Assembly (NCBI GenBank): GCA_024280755.1 | Contig: JAJRPN010000002.1 | Span: 50,374 to 114,373 of the forward strand | DNA from: Planctomycetota bacterium | GTDB lineage: Bacteria; Planctomycetota; Phycisphaerae; Phycisphaerales; UBA1924 | Reading direction: 5' to 3' | Length of the DNA stretch: 64,000 nucleotides | Shown: positions 29,685-39,504 of the stretch, piece after piece | Layout: each line of letters starts with the position of its first letter | How positions within the stretch are numbered: the stretch's first letter is position 1 | The notes under the pieces: generated by a model | Database searches by the model: none | The model's input: the letters and a program-made list of their open reading frames with translations, nothing else | Told to the model about the DNA's origin: nothing | Made by a program: the position numbers and the translations under genes

Positions 29685-32624
29685 TCACTCGTCCATGATC
29701 GCGGCTTGTGCCGCGGCCAAGCGTGCGATGGGCACACGGAACGGTGAACAGCTTACATAATCGAGCCCGATCTTGTGGCAGTAGTGGACGGACTTTGGAT
29801 CGCCGCCGTGCTCGCCACAGATGCCGATCTTGAGATCAGGCTTGGTCTCACGACCTTTACTGAAGCCCATCTCGACGAGTTGGCCGACACCGGTTTGGTC
29901 GAGGCTCTGGAATGGGTCTTCGGGGAGGATGTCGCGTCCGAGGTAATCAGGCAAGAAGGTGTTGATGTCGTCACGCGAGTACCCGAAGACGAGCTGGGTC
30001 AGGTCGTTGGTGCCGAAGGAGAAGAAGTCGGCATGCTCGGCGATCTCGTTGGCGGTCAGGGCCGCGCGTGGGATCTCGATCATGGTGCCGATCTTGATAT
30101 CGAGTTTCTTTTTGAAGCCCAGTTCCTTCTTGACCTCTGCGATGACATCTTCAGCCTGTGCACGCAAGATGCTCAGTTCCTGATGTGTACCAACGAGCGG
30201 GATCATGATCTCAGGCACAGCCTTGACCTTGTTGCCCGCACATTCGATCGCGGCTTCGACAATCGCGCGAACCTGCATCGAAAGGATTTCGGGATAGGTA
30301 ATCGCCAAGCGACATCCGCGATGCCCCATCATTGGGTTGGATTCATGAAGCAGGGCGACCTGCTTGCGAACCACATCAACGCTCACGCCTTGGTTGGTTG
30401 CCACGCGTTGAATCGCATCTGGCTCGTGAGGTAGGAACTCGTGAAGTGGTGGATCGAGCAGGCGGATGGTGACGGGCAAGCCGTGCATCGCGGTGAAGAT
30501 CCCGACGAAGTCTTCGCGTTGGAACGGCAAGAGCTTGGCGAGTGCGATTTCACGATCGGCGGTGTTCTCTGCGAGGATCATCTCGCGCATCGCGGTGATG
30601 CGTTCGCCCTCGAAGAACATATGCTCGGTGCGGGTGAGCCCGATGCCTTGGGCACCAAAGTCACGCGCCCGTTGTGCGTCGGCTGGCGAATCAGCATTGG
30701 TGCGAACACCCATCGTGCGATATTTGTCGGCCCATTTCATGATCTTGGAAAAGTTGCCGGACAGTTCTGGTTCGACGGTAGGCATTGATCCAGCGAACAC
30801 TTCGCCGGTGGAGCCGTCGATCGAGATCAGATCACCACGACCAAAGGTATCGGCGCCGATGGTAAAGGTTCCGGCTTTTTCATCAATCTGAACCGCGCCT
30901 GCGCCTGCGACGCAGCATTTGCCCCACCCACGAGCAACAACTGCCGCGTGGGAGGTCATGCCGCCGGTGGAGGTGAGAATACCGACCGCGCTGTGCATCC
31001 CGTCGACATCTTCTGGGCTGGTTTCTTTACGAACAAGAATAACCTTCTCGCCTTTGTGTGCTCGTTCTACGGCTTCGCTTGCAGTGAATGCAGGATGCCC
31101 AACCGATGCGCCCGGCGACGCTGGAAGCCCGGTCGCAAGGGCGACACTTGTTTCTTTGGCTTTGGGATCAAAGCTTGGAAGCAAGAGCTGGGTGAGATCG
31201 CCGGCGGGGATGCGCAAGAGCGCTTCCTTTTCGGTGATTCGTTTTTCTTTGACCATATCGCATGCGATGTTGACGGCTGCCGAACCTGTCCGTTTGCCGG
31301 TACGGGTTTGGAGCATGAACAACTCGCCTTGCTCGATGGTGAACTCGATGTCCTGCATTTCGACATAGTGATCTTCGAGCGTTTTCTTGATCTCAAGAAG
31401 CTGCTTGTAGATCGCGTTGTTCCATGCTGGCATTTCGTCAACAGGTTGAGGCGTGCGGATACCGGCAACCACATCTTCGCCCTGGGCATTGATGAGGAAC
31501 TCGCCATAGAACTTATTTTCGCCGGTCGATGGGTTGCGGGTGAAGGCGACACCTGTGCCACAGTCTTCGCCCATGTTGCCAAAGACCATTGTTTGTACAT
31601 TGACGGCTGTGCCGTTGAGCCCGGTCATGCCTTCGATGCGACGGTATGAGATCGCCTTGTCAGCCATCCATGAACCAAAGACCGCGTTGATCGCGAGTTC
31701 GAGCTGTTTGATTGGGTTTTGTGGGAACTTTGCACCGACATGCTTGGCGTAGACCTCTTTGTACGCGACGCAGAGTTCTTTGAGTCCTTCAGCAGGAACA
31801 TCGGTGTCGTCGGTGACCTGATACTTCACCTTAATGATGTTGAATGCAGCTTCGAACTGATGATGATCGACACCCATGACGACATCGCCGAACATGTTGA
31901 TAAGCCGACGGTAGGCGTCGTAGGCGAAACGATCATTGCCTGTTTTTTCGGCCAAGCCCTTGACGGATTTATCGTTGAGTCCGAGGTTGAGGATGGTGTC
32001 CATCATGCCCGGCATCGAGACGGCTGCGCCTGAACGGACGGAGACGAGCAACGGATCGGACTGATCGCCAAACTTCTTGCCGCGTTGTTTTTCGAGTGAA
32101 GCCAGATTCTTGGCGACTTCGATCATGAGTCCCTTTGGAAGGCGCTTCTTGTTTTTGTAGTACGCTGCGCAGGTGTCGGTGGTGATGGTGAATCCTGGAG
32201 GCACCGGGAGACCAATACTGGTCATGTTGGCAAGGTTCGCGCCCTTGCCGCCGACGAGTGATTTCATAGAGACATCAGCCTCGTTCTTCTTACCGAATGC
32301 GTAGATCATCTTGCCCGCGATGACGCGCTTCTTCGGTGGTGATCTCTTTGCGGTCTTTTTTGCGGTCTTCTTAGTGGTTGTCTTGCGTGCAACTTTGCGG
32401 ACGGCTTTCTTGGTGCGCTTCTTGGAGGTGTGGCGTTTGCCCGCAGCAGCCTTCTTTGTTGATTTTTTTGCAGCCTTCTTTGTGACCTTCTTATGGGCCG
32501 AGGCGGTGCGCTTGATGACTTTTTTCTTTGCTGCCTTTTTAGTGGTCTTCTTCGCAGCTTTCTTAGCTACTTTTTTGGTGGTCGATTTGCGGACGGATTT
32601 CTTGGATGGTTTTTTCTTTGCCAT
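29685..32624 (-). CDS. ppdK: Pyruvate, phosphate dikinase with histone-H1-like Lys-rich N-terminal extension
   Basis: 'VGGKGANLANM', 'TGGMTSHAAVVARGWGKCCVAGAG', 'SFGTNDLTQLVFGYSRDD', 'GICGEHGGDP'; first ~105 aa are AKK/TKK repeats. Confidence 0.93.
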   Translation of the reverse strand: MAKKKPSKKSVRKSTTKKVAKKAAKKTTKKAAKKKVIKRTASAHKKVTKKAAKKSTKKAAAGKRHTSKKRTKKAVRKVARKTTTKKTAKKTAKRSPPKKRVIAGKMIYAFGKKNEADVSMKSLVGGKGANLANMTSIGLPVPPGFTITTDTCAAYYKNKKRLPKGLMIEVAKNLASLEKQRGKKFGDQSDPLLVSVRSGAAVSMPGMMDTILNLGLNDKSVKGLAEKTGNDRFAYDAYRRLINMFGDVVMGVDHHQFEAAFNIIKVKYQVTDDTDVPAEGLKELCVAYKEVYAKHVGAKFPQNPIKQLELAINAVFGSWMADKAISYRRIEGMTGLNGTAVNVQTMVFGNMGEDCGTGVAFTRNPSTGENKFYGEFLINAQGEDVVAGIRTPQPVDEMPAWNNAIYKQLLEIKKTLEDHYVEMQDIEFTIEQGELFMLQTRTGKRTGSAAVNIACDMVKEKRITEKEALLRIPAGDLTQLLLPSFDPKAKETSVALATGLPASPGASVGHPAFTASEAVERAHKGEKVILVRKETSPEDVDGMHSAVGILTSTGGMTSHAAVVARGWGKCCVAGAGAVQIDEKAGTFTIGADTFGRGDLISIDGSTGEVFAGSMPTVEPELSGNFSKIMKWADKYRTMGVRTNADSPADAQRARDFGAQGIGLTRTEHMFFEGERITAMREMILAENTADREIALAKLLPFQREDFVGIFTAMHGLPVTIRLLDPPLHEFLPHEPDAIQRVATNQGVSVDVVRKQVALLHESNPMMGHRGCRLAITYPEILSMQVRAIVEAAIECAGNKVKAVPEIMIPLVGTHQELSILRAQAEDVIAEVKKELGFKKKLDIKIGTMIEIPRAALTANEIAEHADFFSFGTNDLTQLVFGYSRDDINTFLPDYLGRDILPEDPFQSLDQTGVGQLVEMGFSKGRETKPDLKIGICGEHGGDPKSVHYCHKIGLDYVSCSPFRVPIARLAAAQAAIMDE

Positions 32625-32814
32625 GGGCATTGATGAATCCCTGAATAGTGCTGATCTGACGGGTGGAAACCACTTTCATAGTGGGTTGGTCAGTTGACCA
32701 AAGCTGCCATAAATGGCAGACTGAGAGTGTAGAACAAGATCTGGGCTTTGGCGCGCATCTCGGGTGTTGGAAACGCATAGGAATTGGCAGTTTTCAGCCA
32801 TACCATCCAACTCA

Positions 32815-34065
32815 ATGTGTCAATGTTCGCCATCCAACCTGTTTCAAACTGATTGTGCTCATCATGCCCGACAGGGTGTTGTATTCGCCGGACTCGGCTT
32901 TGAAGGTTCCAATCAGGCTGCTCGGGTTTGTAAGACTTGGATTATAGAGCACGGCGATCCTGATCCGGTTCGTTCGATTCAGGCAGTTCTTGATACCTAC
33001 CCAACCCAAGATTCTCCAACAAATGCAGGCTGGGTGATCATGCTCAGCTATGAACTCGGTCGTGTGATCGAACCCAAAGCCCAGTTTGCGGATATCGAAT
33101 CCCAGGGTTTTCCGCTGGCGGTGATTCAACGATGGGAGGCTTGTACACAACAAGAGCCTGAAAACACAAGGGAATATACAATCGGATCGATGAAATCATC
33201 GATGGGCAAAGCTCGATACATCGCTGCGGTTGAGCGCACAAAGGCGTATATCGCTGCGGGTGATATCTATCAGGCGAATATCGCTCATCATCTGTGTGCT
33301 TCGTTCTCGGGCAGTGCATCTGCGTGCTTTGCCGATCTTGCTAGGTTTGCTCAGCCAAGGCATGGATCGATGATGATCTTTGATTATTTGGGTTCTCGGC
33401 ATGCGATTTGTTCGATCTCGCCTGAGTTATTCATTGAATGCGATCTCGAATCGAGGCTGATTCGCACCGAGCCGATGAAGGGCACGCGCCCGATTGAGGC
33501 GGATGCCGATGAGCTGCGTCATTCAGTCAAGGATCGCGCCGAACTCGATATGATCACGGATCTGATGCGCAATGACCTTGGTCGTGTGTGCACGCTCGGC
33601 TCGGTGAAGGTGGTCGAGCCTCGCAAGATCGAAGCCCACCAATCCGGTGTGCTTCAAGCAAGCGCAACGATCGAAGGGCGATTGGCTGATGGCGTTGGGT
33701 TTGGCGAGATCATCCGGGCAGCCTTCCCGCCTGGGTCGGTGACCGGCGCGCCCAAGGTTCGGGCGATGCAGATCATTGACGAACTCGAAGCGGATGAGCA
33801 GGGGTGCAAGCCTCGCGATTCGTATTGCGGAGCCATGCTGGTGATGGATGACCATGGCAAGATCAAAGGCTCAGTCTCGATCCGAACAGCCCATATCTGG
33901 GGGGCAATCGATCCAAAGAGTTCAGATTCAATTCTCAACGGACAGCTTGTCTATCCCGTTGGAGCCGGGATCGTCGCGGACTCTGATCCGCAGGCGGAAT
34001 GGGCAGAAACGCTGGTCAAAGCGGAGGTTTTACGGGCTGCGCTTGGGATAGAGTTTGAGGGATAA
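32815..34065 (+). CDS. pabB: Chorismate-binding enzyme, aminodeoxychorismate synthase component I-like
   Basis: 'GDIYQANIAHHL', 'SPELFIECD', 'TEPMKGTRP', 'DRAELDMITDLMRNDLGRVC', 'AFPPGSVTGAPKVRAMQIIDELE'; start uncertain (GTG 32764 also possible). Confidence 0.85.
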   Translation: MCQCSPSNLFQTDCAHHARQGVVFAGLGFEGSNQAARVCKTWIIEHGDPDPVRSIQAVLDTYPTQDSPTNAGWVIMLSYELGRVIEPKAQFADIESQGFPLAVIQRWEACTQQEPENTREYTIGSMKSSMGKARYIAAVERTKAYIAAGDIYQANIAHHLCASFSGSASACFADLARFAQPRHGSMMIFDYLGSRHAICSISPELFIECDLESRLIRTEPMKGTRPIEADADELRHSVKDRAELDMITDLMRNDLGRVCTLGSVKVVEPRKIEAHQSGVLQASATIEGRLADGVGFGEIIRAAFPPGSVTGAPKVRAMQIIDELEADEQGCKPRDSYCGAMLVMDDHGKIKGSVSIRTAHIWGAIDPKSSDSILNGQLVYPVGAGIVADSDPQAEWAETLVKAEVLRAALGIEFEG

Positions 34066-34221
34066 TGCGGGCGATCGTCCGGGAATCTGTATTGGTGATG
34101 CAGTTTTTGATGAACTTTGGGTACAGAACGCGCCGATCTTGAGGAGTATCAAGGGTTTGCAGTTGAGGCTTTTTTGTTCTCGCCACTCAGCACACGCCCG
34201 CTGACAATCAAAGAGGTCGAT

Positions 34222-34581
34222 ATGACGATTGAACTCAAGCTCAAACACAGTTCCGAACGCAGGATGCACCCACGATCATTTACCGAGATCGCTGTCAAGC
34301 TCAGGCGCAGCGCTCGCACGCTTTTTACAGGCGGGCGAACGCTTGATGTCTCGCAAGGGGGCGCATCGATCGAGCTCTTTGGTCCACGAGAAGCCCATGC
34401 AGGCGAGCGCATCGCGATCGCCTTTGAGAACTTGCATTGCCCGGTGACACGGGCATCTCGGATGATCGGGGCGCAGGTGATTCGTGTTGAGCCGATGCGT
34501 GATGGCAGGCAGCATGTAGCGATTGAGTTCGATTCGCTTCAGCTTGGGTTTGAGAGCATCGATCTTCCCGCAGCTGCATAG
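34222..34581 (+). CDS. PilZ domain protein
   Basis: 'RRMHPRSFTEIAVKLR...GRTLDVSQGGASIEL'. Confidence 0.75.
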   Translation: MTIELKLKHSSERRMHPRSFTEIAVKLRRSARTLFTGGRTLDVSQGGASIELFGPREAHAGERIAIAFENLHCPVTRASRMIGAQVIRVEPMRDGRQHVAIEFDSLQLGFESIDLPAAA

Positions 34582-34596
34582 GCACGGGGCCGAAGT

Positions 34597-35907
34597 TTAG
34601 TTCGCGTCGATCGCTTTTTGGATCGCGTCTTTGGTTGCTTTGATGAGATCTTCTGCGCTGAGTTCTTTGCTGATGCCTCTATGATAGGTGATCTCACCAT
34701 CGCGATCGATCACGATCAGGGTTGGGAACACACGAGCCTTAAAAGTTGAAACAAGCGTATCGGCATCGAGTACGAGCGTGTGTTGATATCGATTGATGGT
34801 GAAATCGTCCGCGGTCTGATCCGGGTCGGCTTCTCGAATCGCAAGCCCAAAGATATCGACCGGATCAGATGAGAAATCGTTGGCGAGCTGCGAAACCAAT
34901 GGCGACGCCGATTTGCACGGGATACACCACGAACCCCAGAAATACAAAACAGTGATCCGGTCGGCCTGTGTCGAGTTGCTCACTTCTGAGCCGGATTCCG
35001 GGGTGAACGCATAGGCTGGTGTCCGTTTGATGCGGGGAACACTTGTTTCAACAGGATTCAGGTTCGTTTGGATTTGGTGAGCAGGACGATCTGTAGTCAG
35101 AGGCGGGCGCACCTCGTTGGCGTCGTTGTTCGCCTCGTCGGGATTGGGCATCGTTGATCGAAACTCAAAGCTCTCAGGACGGTTCACATCAAGCAGGTCC
35201 TGAGGCGGCTCGGTGATTTTTAAGTTCGAAAGCTCGAAGAGTAGCGTGATCTTTACCAGCCCGGCATCGGTGATGTGTTCGAGCTTGCGTGGGAGTTTGT
35301 CGTCAACTCCGATGAACCATCGGGCGTCGGTGTAGGTGCTCGAACTTGATGATCGCCCTTTGGGTTTGGTGCGCTTGATGTGGATGACATCACAGAGGGT
35401 GTCGCCGATGACTTCTTGAGTGAGCAGGTCGATGGTCTGCGCGTTGTCCGCATCTTCTGCATAGGGATCATCTTGCACGATGGACCGGAGCAGCATGAGT
35501 TGGAAGGCAGAGGGGATGCCTCGCCCGTTCTTTGTCGCAGGGCGTTCGTTGATGGTGTGTGCGGTGATGTCGGTCCAGATGAATCGGTCCGAAGTGATCA
35601 GGAGATCGATCGGCTGCGATGGCATGGTTTGTTGATCGCGGGCTTCGCCAATACAGTGAATGACGCGCCCGAGTTCTTCGTGGGTGCCAAAGAAGAGCTG
35701 CCCGGTCATCGAGGGCAGGGTGTCTTTGAACATCGCCCCCCCTTCGCCTCCCATCTTAAACTGGGCACTGAACCCGGTGAGTTCAGCCAGTGCGTCGCGC
35801 GAGGCGACAAGGATGTCGTTTGGGCTTTGGGCAATTGCAGGTGTGATCGCTCCAAAGAGCGTTGTGCAGATCATGGCGATGCAAAGACGAAGGGTTATCG
35901 AAGACAT
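34597..35907 (-). CDS. Secreted LolA/DUF2092-like domain fused to TlpA/redoxin domain
   Basis: C-terminal 'VLYFWGSWCIPCKSASPLVSQLAND' thioredoxin motif; N-terminal lipoprotein-carrier-like domain. Confidence 0.75.
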   Translation of the reverse strand: MSSITLRLCIAMICTTLFGAITPAIAQSPNDILVASRDALAELTGFSAQFKMGGEGGAMFKDTLPSMTGQLFFGTHEELGRVIHCIGEARDQQTMPSQPIDLLITSDRFIWTDITAHTINERPATKNGRGIPSAFQLMLLRSIVQDDPYAEDADNAQTIDLLTQEVIGDTLCDVIHIKRTKPKGRSSSSSTYTDARWFIGVDDKLPRKLEHITDAGLVKITLLFELSNLKITEPPQDLLDVNRPESFEFRSTMPNPDEANNDANEVRPPLTTDRPAHQIQTNLNPVETSVPRIKRTPAYAFTPESGSEVSNSTQADRITVLYFWGSWCIPCKSASPLVSQLANDFSSDPVDIFGLAIREADPDQTADDFTINRYQHTLVLDADTLVSTFKARVFPTLIVIDRDGEITYHRGISKELSAEDLIKATKDAIQKAIDAN

Positions 35908-35992
35908 GAATGGAATCCTACATGAAAAGAACTGGACACAAGCCCAACGGCTCAACCATCAGATTATTGCCCATGAATCAAGGCATAACAGG

Positions 35993-36841
35993 TTATGCGA
36001 GCATGCTCTTGAGGGCATCGCCAGGGTGAGGCTGGCGCATGAAGTGTTCGCCGATCAGGGCGATATGGACATTGTGAGACCGAAGCCGGGCAAGGTCTGC
36101 CGGGGCTTTGATGCCTGATTCAGAGACCAAAATGGATCGATTCTCGACCAGATCAACAAGGTCGGTGGTATGGGCCAGATCGGTGACCATCTTGGAGAGA
36201 TCACGGTTATTGATCCCCAGAAGCGTTCGTTTATGATTCGATGCGTTGAGAATCGGCCCGACGCGGAGCAGGTTGGCTTTTGAGTGGACTTCGAGAAGGA
36301 CAGCTAGATCGAGCGTATTGGCGAGGTTGAGCATCTCGGCGATTTGGGTGTCGCTCAGGCATTCGGCGATCAATAGCACCGCGTCGGCGCCATGGGCTCG
36401 GGCTTGGGTGATTTGGTAGGGATCGAGGATGAAGTCTTTGCGGATGACCGGGAGCGAGACGACGGCTTTGATACGATTGATGAATGAGAGGTGCCCACCA
36501 AAGAATTTTTCGTCCGTAAGGCAAGATATAGCCGATGCACCTGCATTGGAGTATTGTTGCGCGATGTCTTCTGGATTAAAACCATCATCTGAATATTCAG
36601 GGCGGATAAGCCCAGCGGATGGGCTTTGCCGTTTGATCTCGGCGATGACGCGCGTGTGTTGTTCGTTGGGATCGACCAATGAGCCGAAGAAATCGCGCGT
36701 GGGATCGGCATCAGCGATCATTGATTCAAGTAATGCGACAGGCTCGGTGCGTTTAGCCGAGGAAATCTCGCCAAGTTTGAACCCGACAATCTCACTCAAA
36801 ACAGCAGGCAGGTCATTTGGGATGGATGATAAATCACTCAT
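35993..36841 (-). CDS. trpC: Indole-3-glycerol phosphate synthase
   Basis: 'VIAEIKRQSPSAGLI', 'PVIRKDFILDPYQITQARAHGADAVLLI', 'LLGINNRDLSKMVTDL', 'ILVSESGI'. Confidence 0.95.
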   Translation of the reverse strand: MSDLSSIPNDLPAVLSEIVGFKLGEISSAKRTEPVALLESMIADADPTRDFFGSLVDPNEQHTRVIAEIKRQSPSAGLIRPEYSDDGFNPEDIAQQYSNAGASAISCLTDEKFFGGHLSFINRIKAVVSLPVIRKDFILDPYQITQARAHGADAVLLIAECLSDTQIAEMLNLANTLDLAVLLEVHSKANLLRVGPILNASNHKRTLLGINNRDLSKMVTDLAHTTDLVDLVENRSILVSESGIKAPADLARLRSHNVHIALIGEHFMRQPHPGDALKSMLA

Positions 36842-37898
36842 AAATCGTGTACTCGATAGATCGGTTTGCTCGCCAACTCGCTTGATGGTGATGGCGGCTT
36901 TGTTTGCATGTATTCTATCGCCCGCAGTTGCCCAGGCAGAGATGGTCGGCGCAACGCTCGCGCAAGTGGTGGATACCAACTCAGTTCAGAGTAAAAGCGT
37001 AGGCGATGTCTATGAGACCATGAAACAGTGGAAGCTGGTCTCGCTCGGGATCTCGATGCTATTGGTGATCGCATTGCTCTTTGCAGGCGGATTGTTGCGT
37101 CCGGGTGGATTTGCCAAAGCGGGTTTGCGTGATGTTTCGACGCTGCCGGGCGTGGTGTGGGTCTTTGCGTGCTTTGTGGTGATTTTGGCGATGTCGTCTG
37201 CGCCCCAACTGATCGGCAAGATTCAGTGGATTCAAGATCAGCAGTATGACGAAACCCAGATGCTCGCGATCAACACGGTGGGCTCGTATATCTTTGGGAT
37301 GATCGCTGGGATCGGGATGCTGTTCATCCTCAAAGGCAGCGCAACGACTGGCGATGGCGAAGGAAAAAACAACTGCGGGCTTGGGCTGAGCCTGCTTGAT
37401 GTTCCTGTCGGGCTTGGGTGCTTTGTGTTGGCGTATCCTTTTATAGAGCTGCTCAATATGCTCGGGGTCTTTGCCTATACCCAGACGCAAGAGTCGCCTC
37501 CAGAAGGGATGGGGCACCCGACACTTGAGTTGCTCACCAATCAGCCTGAGAACTATTGGGTGTGGGCGATCGTCGCGGGAGCTGTTATTGGGGCACCGAT
37601 TGTCGAAGAGCTGATTTTTCGTGTGTTCTTGCAAGGGGCGTTGATTAAGTGGATCAAGAGCCCTTGGCTCTCGATTATTTTCTCTGCGATTATTTTCGCA
37701 GGAATTCATCGGCTCAGCTCCGAGCCACTCCCTTGGCATGCCCTGTTGCCGATCTTTGCACTCGGGCTCACCTGCGGCGTCGCGTATGAACGCACCAAGC
37801 GCGTGGGTGTGCCGATCACGATGCACATCTGTTTTAACGCCCTCAATGTGATGCTCGCGCTGATGATCAACGCCGACGCAGCACAGACCGGGGTGTGA
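36822..37898 (+). CDS. CPBP-family intramembrane metalloprotease
   Basis: 'APIVEELIFRVFLQGALIKW', 'SAIIFAGIH', multiple TM; start trimmed to MDDKSLINR. Confidence 0.85.
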   Translation: MDDKSLINRVLDRSVCSPTRLMVMAALFACILSPAVAQAEMVGATLAQVVDTNSVQSKSVGDVYETMKQWKLVSLGISMLLVIALLFAGGLLRPGGFAKAGLRDVSTLPGVVWVFACFVVILAMSSAPQLIGKIQWIQDQQYDETQMLAINTVGSYIFGMIAGIGMLFILKGSATTGDGEGKNNCGLGLSLLDVPVGLGCFVLAYPFIELLNMLGVFAYTQTQESPPEGMGHPTLELLTNQPENYWVWAIVAGAVIGAPIVEELIFRVFLQGALIKWIKSPWLSIIFSAIIFAGIHRLSSEPLPWHALLPIFALGLTCGVAYERTKRVGVPITMHICFNALNVMLALMINADAAQTGV

Positions 37899-38465
37899 TT
37901 ATTCCTGATCTTTGGTGCTTGCTTGCGGGTTGGCCGCGTTCCAGTATTGCATGAAGCGATCGTACTCTTCGGGGGTGAGAAGCCCGAGAGTGGCCGATGT
38001 GTTGGTGTTTATATCCGTGACGGTGAGGGTGGTGTAGTGCTTGAGCTTGGTTTTTGTGTCAAGGGTTGAGCCGGCGAGTTTGATGAGGGTTGGTGACTTG
38101 CGAAGGTGGAAGATTTTGAGTTGTTCAGGGTTGAGTTGCTCGGCGTAGAACCAGAGGGGGCACTTTGAATAACAGTGAATGGTTTTGAGCAGAGGGAATG
38201 CCGTGAGGAGAGAGACCGGTAGGCAGACAAGGATGGAAGCCCCTACAATGACATACCACGATTCGGTTGGGGTATTGAATCCAATGAGGAACGATGTGAC
38301 ACTGGGCATGACGATTCCCATTGCAATGGTGCTTGGGATCAGGCCCCAGGTGAGGAAGTTGAGGAAGCCAAAGTAAGATAAATCGCGATAGGTATATGCC
38401 GCACTCCGGGTTTGATATTCGCGGCGAAGCCAGAGTTCTTCACCAAGTGGTTGTGGATTAGGCAT
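37899..38465 (-). CDS. Membrane protein, tandem paralog 1
   Basis: 'MPNPQPLGEELWLRREYQ...LLTPEEYDRFMQYWNAA'. Confidence 0.7.
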   Translation of the reverse strand: MPNPQPLGEELWLRREYQTRSAAYTYRDLSYFGFLNFLTWGLIPSTIAMGIVMPSVTSFLIGFNTPTESWYVIVGASILVCLPVSLLTAFPLLKTIHCYSKCPLWFYAEQLNPEQLKIFHLRKSPTLIKLAGSTLDTKTKLKHYTTLTVTDINTNTSATLGLLTPEEYDRFMQYWNAANPQASTKDQE

Positions 38466-38520
38466 CGGTGTCAACTTGTGCGGCGTTCCAATATTGCATA
38501 AAGCGATCGTACTCTTCGGG
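38421..38520. repeat. 100-bp direct repeat copy 1 at gene junction
   Basis: Matches 38941-39040 with one mismatch seen by eye. Confidence 0.9.
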
Positions 38521-38985
38521 GGTGAGAAGCCCGAGGGTGGCGGATGTTTCTGTGGCCTTGTCGGTGACGGTGAGGGTGGTGTAGTATTTGATTTTGGTCT
38601 TTTTTGTGTCTAGTGATGAGTTTGCGAGTTTGATAATCGTTGGTGGCTTGCGGAAGTGGTAGACTTTGAGTTGCTCAGGGTTGAGTTGTTCGGCGTAGAA
38701 CCAGATGGGAGAGAAGCGTGACATGGCAAGAAGAATGTATACGAGGAAGAAGAAGCTGATGTACGCCGGTATGAGGACGATAACGGTGCCGACAGCTATG
38801 GCCAGTGGAGTTGCTCGATCGCTCGTTTGAAATAATATGACGAAAACTGGTATTAGAAGCAGAAGAGATGCTTGCCAAAGAAGAATGCAAATGACGAAGA
38901 GTTCTCGAAAGATGAAGGGTCCGCCGCGATTTTTTAAGTCGCGGCGAAGCCAGAGTTCTTCACCAAGTGGTTGTGGATTAGGCAT
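38458..38985 (-). CDS. Membrane protein, tandem paralog 2
   Basis: Same N- and C-terminal blocks as paralog 1. Confidence 0.7.
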   Translation of the reverse strand: MPNPQPLGEELWLRRDLKNRGGPFIFRELFVICILLWQASLLLLIPVFVILFQTSDRATPLAIAVGTVIVLIPAYISFFFLVYILLAMSRFSPIWFYAEQLNPEQLKVYHFRKPPTIIKLANSSLDTKKTKIKYYTTLTVTDKATETSATLGLLTPEEYDRFMQYWNAAQVDTDA

Positions 38986-39040
38986 CGGTGTCAACTTGTG
39001 CGGCGTTCCAATATTGCATGAAGCGATCGTACTCTTCGGG
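38941..39040. repeat. 100-bp direct repeat copy 2 at gene junction
   Basis: gcggcgaagccagagttcttcaccaagtggttgtggattaggcatcggtgtcaacttgtgcggcgttccaatattgcat... Confidence 0.9.
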
Positions 39041-39502
39041 AGTGAGCAGCCCGAGGGTAGCCTCAGATTGTCTGTTTTTGCTTACAATGGTTAAGTTGAT
39101 ATAGTGATTTTTAAGAGCTTTGGAAACAGTGGACTCTTGTAGTGGCACTAGGATTTGTGGCTTCCCTAAACGATAAATCGTGAGTTGGACGGGATCGATT
39201 TGTTCAGCGTAAAAGAAAATGGGGCAAATTGCGAGTGAGCAAGCTTGCAGGAAAACGATTCGTGTAAGGTAGATACATGTAAATGTAAAAAACATGTAGA
39301 GGAGAACCGCAGCCCAAGGCGGAAAGCTGTCATTTCTATAAACAATAGTTGTTGTTCGGAAGAGTACAAACAATGTTATGAATGAAAACAATACGAGTAG
39401 TGTGGTGATTCTGATTTCTCTTAGGAGAAAAAGCGCGCCGCGGCCAGAGTGGTCGCGGCGCACCCAAACGGATTCGCCAAGTGGGTATTGGATTTGATTC
39501 AT
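38978..39502 (-). CDS. Membrane protein, tandem paralog 3
   Basis: 'YPLGESVWVRRDHSGRG...ATLGLLTPEEYDRFMQYWNAAQVDTDA'. Confidence 0.7.
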   Translation of the reverse strand: MNQIQYPLGESVWVRRDHSGRGALFLLREIRITTLLVLFSFITLFVLFRTTTIVYRNDSFPPWAAVLLYMFFTFTCIYLTRIVFLQACSLAICPIFFYAEQIDPVQLTIYRLGKPQILVPLQESTVSKALKNHYINLTIVSKNRQSEATLGLLTPEEYDRFMQYWNAAQVDTDA

Positions 39503-39504
39503 TA

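Noticed and set aside
36429-36821. N-terminal extension of the CPBP protease
   Set aside because: Antisense to trpC; start trimmed to 36822
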